Shown here in pieces: positions 6,350 through 9,485 of a DNA stretch of 9,485 bases. The position numbers and the translations under genes were made by a program. Below the pieces are notes generated by a model. It searched no databases and was not told the DNA's origin. It saw nothing but the letters and a program-made list of their open reading frames with translations. The DNA comes from an uncultured Dietzia sp. (GTDB taxonomy: Bacteria; Actinomycetota; Actinomycetes; Mycobacteriales; Mycobacteriaceae), in contig CAMNYG010000034.1 of assembly GCA_946570335.1 (NCBI GenBank), forward strand, positions 1 through 9,485. The letters run 5' to 3'. Every line of letters begins with the position of its first letter. The stretch's first letter is position 1.

Positions 6350-7267
6350 TCAGTGCAGCGGGAGGGGACTGCGATAGTAGTCCGCGGAGAGCAGTGTGGT
6401 CCCGGAGAATCCGAGCCCCCACACGCCGGACTTCTTGGTCGATGTGTTGCGGATGTCGATGGCCGCGGCGGCTGCCAGGTCATCGAGGATGCCCGGTATC
6501 GCAGTCCCCTGGGAGCAGATCGCCGCCACCCCGTCGCCGGCGTTCGCGATCTCGAGCAGTCGCGTCACCGCTCTTTCAGGGGCGTCGAGGTAGGCCTCGT
6601 CGCTCAGTGACTTCTCGATGGTGATCTCGGTCCCGAGCTCGTCGGCGAGCGGGGCCAGGGTCTGCTCGCATCGGACGCGGGGCGCACTGTGCAGTCGGCT
6701 CACCCCGAAGGCGCGGAGCATCGGTACGAGCATCTCCGCCTGCGTCCGGCCGGACTTGTCGAGGGGGCGCAGCGTGTCGTCACCACTCCATTCGCGCCTG
6801 TCGCCCGCCTTGGCGTGCCGCACCAGCATCAGCATCGATTCGACACGCGGCGCCTCGGCGAAGCGGGTGAGGATCTTGCGGTCGAGTGGGTAGGAGACCA
6901 GCTTCTTGGCTTCTTCCACTGGGAGCCATCGGAGTTCGTCGACCTCGGAGTTCGGCTCGAAGCGACCCTCCGCAGCGCGCGCGGACCAGTATGTGACCTC
7001 CTTGCGGACGTTCTCCTTCAGCGGGTAGGCCGTGGTCCCGATGAGCGACTGAAGCACGGACCCGAACCCGGTCTCCTCGCCGATCTCTCGCACCGCTGTT
7101 GTGGGCAGTGACTCCCCGGGATCGACCTTGCCCTTCGGCAGTGACCAGTCGTCGTACCGCGACCGGTGTACGACAGCGCAGCAGGGGACACCGTCCTCCA
7201 TCCGGTACAGCACTGCACCCGCAGCGGTCACGACTCGCACCTTCGACGCGGATCTGGCTTTGCTCAT
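6350..7267 (-). CDS. mutT1: MutT1: Nudix hydrolase fused to histidine-phosphatase domain
   Basis: This 305-residue protein has the two-domain plan of mycobacterial MutT1. The N-terminal Nudix domain has a complete Nudix box, GX5EX7REUXEEXGU, at 46-68 (GKVDPGE, then REIGEETGF). The C-terminal histidine-phosphatase (SixA-like) domain begins around 145 with LVRHAKA (R150, H151). Mycobacterial MutT1 removes 8-oxo-dGTP and 8-oxo-GTP and also acts on diadenosine polyphosphates; the second domain takes phosphate from the resulting diphosphates. The phosphatase motif is RHA rather than RHG, and where SixA-like enzymes often have a second catalytic His there is CSQG (251-254); I cannot tell whether this is normal for MutT1. 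The ATG overlaps the ppk stop (ATGA), so it is the distal gene of the operon and probably translated by coupling. Confidence 0.93.
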   Translation of the reverse strand: MSKARSASKVRVVTAAGAVLYRMEDGVPCCAVVHRSRYDDWSLPKGKVDPGESLPTTAVREIGEETGFGSVLQSLIGTTAYPLKENVRKEVTYWSARAAEGRFEPNSEVDELRWLPVEEAKKLVSYPLDRKILTRFAEAPRVESMLMLVRHAKAGDRREWSGDDTLRPLDKSGRTQAEMLVPMLRAFGVSRLHSAPRVRCEQTLAPLADELGTEITIEKSLSDEAYLDAPERAVTRLLEIANAGDGVAAICSQGTAIPGILDDLAAAAAIDIRNTSTKKSGVWGLGFSGTTLLSADYYRSPLPLH

Positions 7268-9360
7268 CGGTCGCGGAACCCCGCGTGTGCGGCCGCCATC
7301 TGCTCCTGGTGGTCGACGGAGTCGGCCCAGTCCTCCGGCGGTGGCATCCGCTGCCAGGTGGCGTCCGGCTGCAGGTGGAAACTCCGCGTGTGCGGGTCGA
7401 GGGCCGAGTCGAAAATCCGGCGGACCTGCCCCTTGAGTCGACGGTCGGTCACGGTGACCATCACCTCGACGCGACGGTCGAGATTGCGGTGCATCATGTC
7501 CGCGCTGCCGATCAACACCTCGTCAGCGCCGCGGAAATGCAGGATCCGGGAGTGCTCGAGGAACCGGCCCAGGATCGAGCGCACGTGGATGTTCTCGCTC
7601 AGCCCGGGGACCCCGGCGCGAAGAGAGCAGATGCCCCGCACCACGATGTCGACCGGGACCCCCGCCTGCGAGGCCCGGTACAACGCATCGATCACCTGCT
7701 CGTCGACCAGTGCGTTGGCCTTGAGCCGGATACCGGCCTCGCGACCCACGGAGGCCAGTTCGATCTCGCGGTCGATCCGTTCGATGATCCCGGACCGGAT
7801 CCCTTCCGGCGCCACGAGCAGCCGGCGGTACTTGGTGACGTTCGAGAAGCCTGTGAGGTGGTTGAACAGATCGGTCAGATCGGACACGACCTCCTCGTCA
7901 GCGGTGAACAGGCCCACGTCCTCGTAGATGCGTGCGGTCTTGGGGTTGTAGTTGCCCGTGCCGATGTGAGCGTATCGCTGGAGGCGATCGCCCTCTTTGC
8001 GCACGACCAGGCAGGTCTTGCAGTGGGTCTTGAGCCCGAGGAGTCCGTAGACCACGTGCACGCCGGCCTGCTCCAGTTCGCGTGCCCACCGGATGTTGTT
8101 CTGCTCGTCGAAACGCGCCTTGATCTCCACCAGGGTCACGACCTGTTTACCGCTCGCGGCCGCGTCGACCAGGGCGTTGACGATCGGCGAGTCGCCGGAG
8201 GTCCGGTAGAGCGTCTGCTTGATCGCCAGGACGTTCTCGTCTGCCGCGGCCTGCTCGATGAACCTCTGCACGGTGGTCGAGAACGAGTCGTAGGGGTGCT
8301 CGACCAGGACGTCGGATTCCTGCAGCGAATCGAAGATGTTCCGGGCCGTCTCCCGCTCTCCGAACGCCGGCGGTGTGGCGGGCACCATCGCCGGGTCCTT
8401 GAGATCGGGGAGGTCCAGACCGTGGATCTGCCACAGGCCGGTCAGGTCGAGCAGCCCGCCGAAACGGATCACGTCCTCGGACTCCACGTCCAGTTCGCGC
8501 TGCAGGATCCGCAGCATGCGCGGGGTGGTGTCCTCGGCGATCTCCAGGCGCACGGCGGAGCCGAACCGGCGACGGGCCAGTTCGCGCTCGAGCGCCTGCA
8601 GGAGATCCTCGTCCCGGTCCTCCTCGACCTCCATGTCCGCGTTTCGGGTGACCCGGAAGACGTGGTGCTCGACGATCTCCATGCCCTGGAACAGTTCACC
8701 GAGATGGGCGGCGATGACCTCCTCCGCCGGCACGAACGCGAACTCCTCGCGGCCGCCCCGGTTGACCCGGATGAAACGGGGCACATTGCTGGGGATCTTC
8801 ACTCGAGCGAAATGCTCCTGCCCCGAGTCGGTGTTCCGGATGATCACCGCGAGGTTGAGGCTCAGGCCGGAGATGTACGGGAACGGATGCGCCGGATCGA
8901 CGGCCAGCGGGGTGAGCACCGGGAAGATCTGGTTGCGGAACAGCTCCGACATCTCGAACCGCTCGTCGGCCGTGAGCACGCTCCAGGTCAGGAACCGGAT
9001 TCCGTTGGCCTCCAACTCCGGCCGGATCTCTTCGTGGAACAGCCTGGACTGCTCGTCGCAGAGTTCGCGACTACGCAAACTGATACGGCCGAGCTGTTCG
9101 GCGGGGGTCTGCCCGTCGGCCGAGCGGACCGACAGGCCGGTCTTGTCGCGCCGCTTGAGTCCGGCCACGCGCACCATGTAGAACTCGTCGAGATTGGAGG
9201 CGAAGATCGCGAGGAACTTGGCGCGTTCCAGCAGCGGCAGGGTCTTCTCGCCGGCCAATGCGAGCACCCTCGCATTGAAATCGAGCCAGCTCAGTTCGCG
9301 GTTGAGGTAGCGGTCACGGGGTCGGGGGAGCCCCTGCGGGGTGTGCTCGTCGACTGTCAC
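7264..9360 (-). CDS. ppk: Polyphosphate kinase (PPK1)
   Basis: PPK1 reversibly builds inorganic polyphosphate from ATP through a phosphohistidine intermediate. With the GTG start at 9360 the protein has 698 residues, close to the usual 690-740. It shows the N-terminal [13 protein letters not shown] signature (17-29), the [17 protein letters not shown] segment (55-71), the head domain, and two phospholipase-D-like catalytic domains: H446 in GLKTHCKT (expected autophosphorylation site), H465 in [10 protein letters not shown], and H624 in [13 protein letters not shown] 9360 is preferred over ATG 9429 because it overlaps the upstream fbiD stop as GTGA, and because the extra 23 residues are Arg/Pro-rich and simply read fbiD coding sequence out of frame. 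No Shine-Dalgarno is clear, which fits translational coupling. The 3' end overlaps mutT1 by 4 bp. Confidence 0.96.
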   Translation of the reverse strand: MTVDEHTPQGLPRPRDRYLNRELSWLDFNARVLALAGEKTLPLLERAKFLAIFASNLDEFYMVRVAGLKRRDKTGLSVRSADGQTPAEQLGRISLRSRELCDEQSRLFHEEIRPELEANGIRFLTWSVLTADERFEMSELFRNQIFPVLTPLAVDPAHPFPYISGLSLNLAVIIRNTDSGQEHFARVKIPSNVPRFIRVNRGGREEFAFVPAEEVIAAHLGELFQGMEIVEHHVFRVTRNADMEVEEDRDEDLLQALERELARRRFGSAVRLEIAEDTTPRMLRILQRELDVESEDVIRFGGLLDLTGLWQIHGLDLPDLKDPAMVPATPPAFGERETARNIFDSLQESDVLVEHPYDSFSTTVQRFIEQAAADENVLAIKQTLYRTSGDSPIVNALVDAAASGKQVVTLVEIKARFDEQNNIRWARELEQAGVHVVYGLLGLKTHCKTCLVVRKEGDRLQRYAHIGTGNYNPKTARIYEDVGLFTADEEVVSDLTDLFNHLTGFSNVTKYRRLLVAPEGIRSGIIERIDREIELASVGREAGIRLKANALVDEQVIDALYRASQAGVPVDIVVRGICSLRAGVPGLSENIHVRSILGRFLEHSRILHFRGADEVLIGSADMMHRNLDRRVEVMVTVTDRRLKGQVRRIFDSALDPHTRSFHLQPDATWQRMPPPEDWADSVDHQEQMAAAHAGFRDR

Positions 9361-9485
9361 CGCACCATTGTGACCGATTCCGCGCCGTCGCGGACACGGA
9401 GCGATGCGGGCACACCCTGAAGGACGCATGCCGTGGCGGTGCCCACCCGGCGCGCGTCGAGCCCCGCCACGTCCTCCGGGATGTC
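9357..9485 (-). CDS. fbiD: FbiD/CofC-family phosphoenolpyruvate guanylyltransferase, C-terminal end only
   Basis: An open frame enters from the right edge and ends in TGA at 9357, giving the last 42 residues (beginning [19 protein letters not shown]). It matches the C-terminal pattern that I recall for M. tuberculosis FbiD (Rv2983), D-x-P-x-D, then VG-x-AT, and lies in the same place next to ppk. FbiD activates phosphoenolpyruvate with GTP to build the side chain of coenzyme F420. The stop overlaps the ppk GTG by 4 bp (GTGA). The catalytic part lies outside the window, so the call rests on a short tail plus synteny. Confidence 0.7.
   Translation of the reverse strand, partial: DIPEDVAGLDARRVGTATACVLQGVPASLRVRDGAESVTMVR

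Noticed and set aside
7099..9420. Plus-strand open frame of 773 codons opposite ppk and the start of mutT1
   Set aside because: Lies antisense to ppk with all PPK catalytic motifs intact; the product looks like a GC-driven shadow with no domain or convincing ribosome site.
1..9485. CRISPR array, transposase, integrase, toxin-antitoxin or other defence module
   Set aside because: No array of spaced repeats, no inverted terminal repeats with a transposase, and no protein of these families appears; every substantial coding stretch is explained by the genes listed.

Overview
The window is high-GC actinobacterial chromosome, most likely from a mycolic-acid-containing genus (order Mycobacteriales; Dietzia, Gordonia or Rhodococcus types fit, but I cannot fix the genus). 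The strongest evidence is the gene order tRNA-Glu / ltbR / leuC-leuD / hupB / mutT1 / ppk / fbiD. From memory this is the order around Rv2983-Rv2989 in Mycobacterium tuberculosis, and the PPK, LeuC and LtbR proteins read as close relatives of the mycobacterial ones.

Layout. (1) Bases 1-32 are the 3' part of a tRNA-Glu cut by the window edge, followed by a hairpin. (2) Bases 100-2339, on the minus strand, hold a TetR-family repressor and a 14-helix DHA2-type MFS drug exporter that overlap by ATGA. This is a self-contained efflux cassette lying between two tRNA-Glu sequences whose 3' ends are identical. (3) A complete tRNA-Glu(CTC) with its own promoter, encoded CCA and strong downstream hairpin follows at about 2410-2569. 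(4) From 2803 to 5642, the IclR-family regulator ltbR (minus) diverges from leuC-leuD (plus), the two subunits of isopropylmalate isomerase for leucine synthesis. The 70-bp gap between them carries overlapping divergent promoters and an inverted repeat. (5) hupB at 5809-6189 (plus) encodes the nucleoid protein HU, here without the long Lys/Ala-rich tail usual for actinobacteria. (6) A long hairpin separates hupB from a convergent minus-strand operon fbiD-ppk-mutT1 (9485 down to 6350), in which successive genes overlap by 4 bp (GTGA, then ATGA).

How the genes work together. leuC/leuD form one enzyme, and LtbR probably represses them and itself from the shared control region. The TetR protein probably controls its own cassette. 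PPK makes inorganic polyphosphate, MutT1 hydrolyses oxidised nucleotides and related substrates, and FbiD makes the phosphoenolpyruvyl guanylyl donor for coenzyme F420. Their tight overlaps suggest one transcript, although the functions are only loosely related.

Most of the window is conserved housekeeping DNA. I see no phage, CRISPR, toxin-antitoxin, transposase or integrase gene and nothing that looks like a new defence or biosynthetic system. The points worth a second look are the tRNA-flanked efflux cassette, the tail-less HupB, the ltbR/leuC control region and the two strong hairpins.
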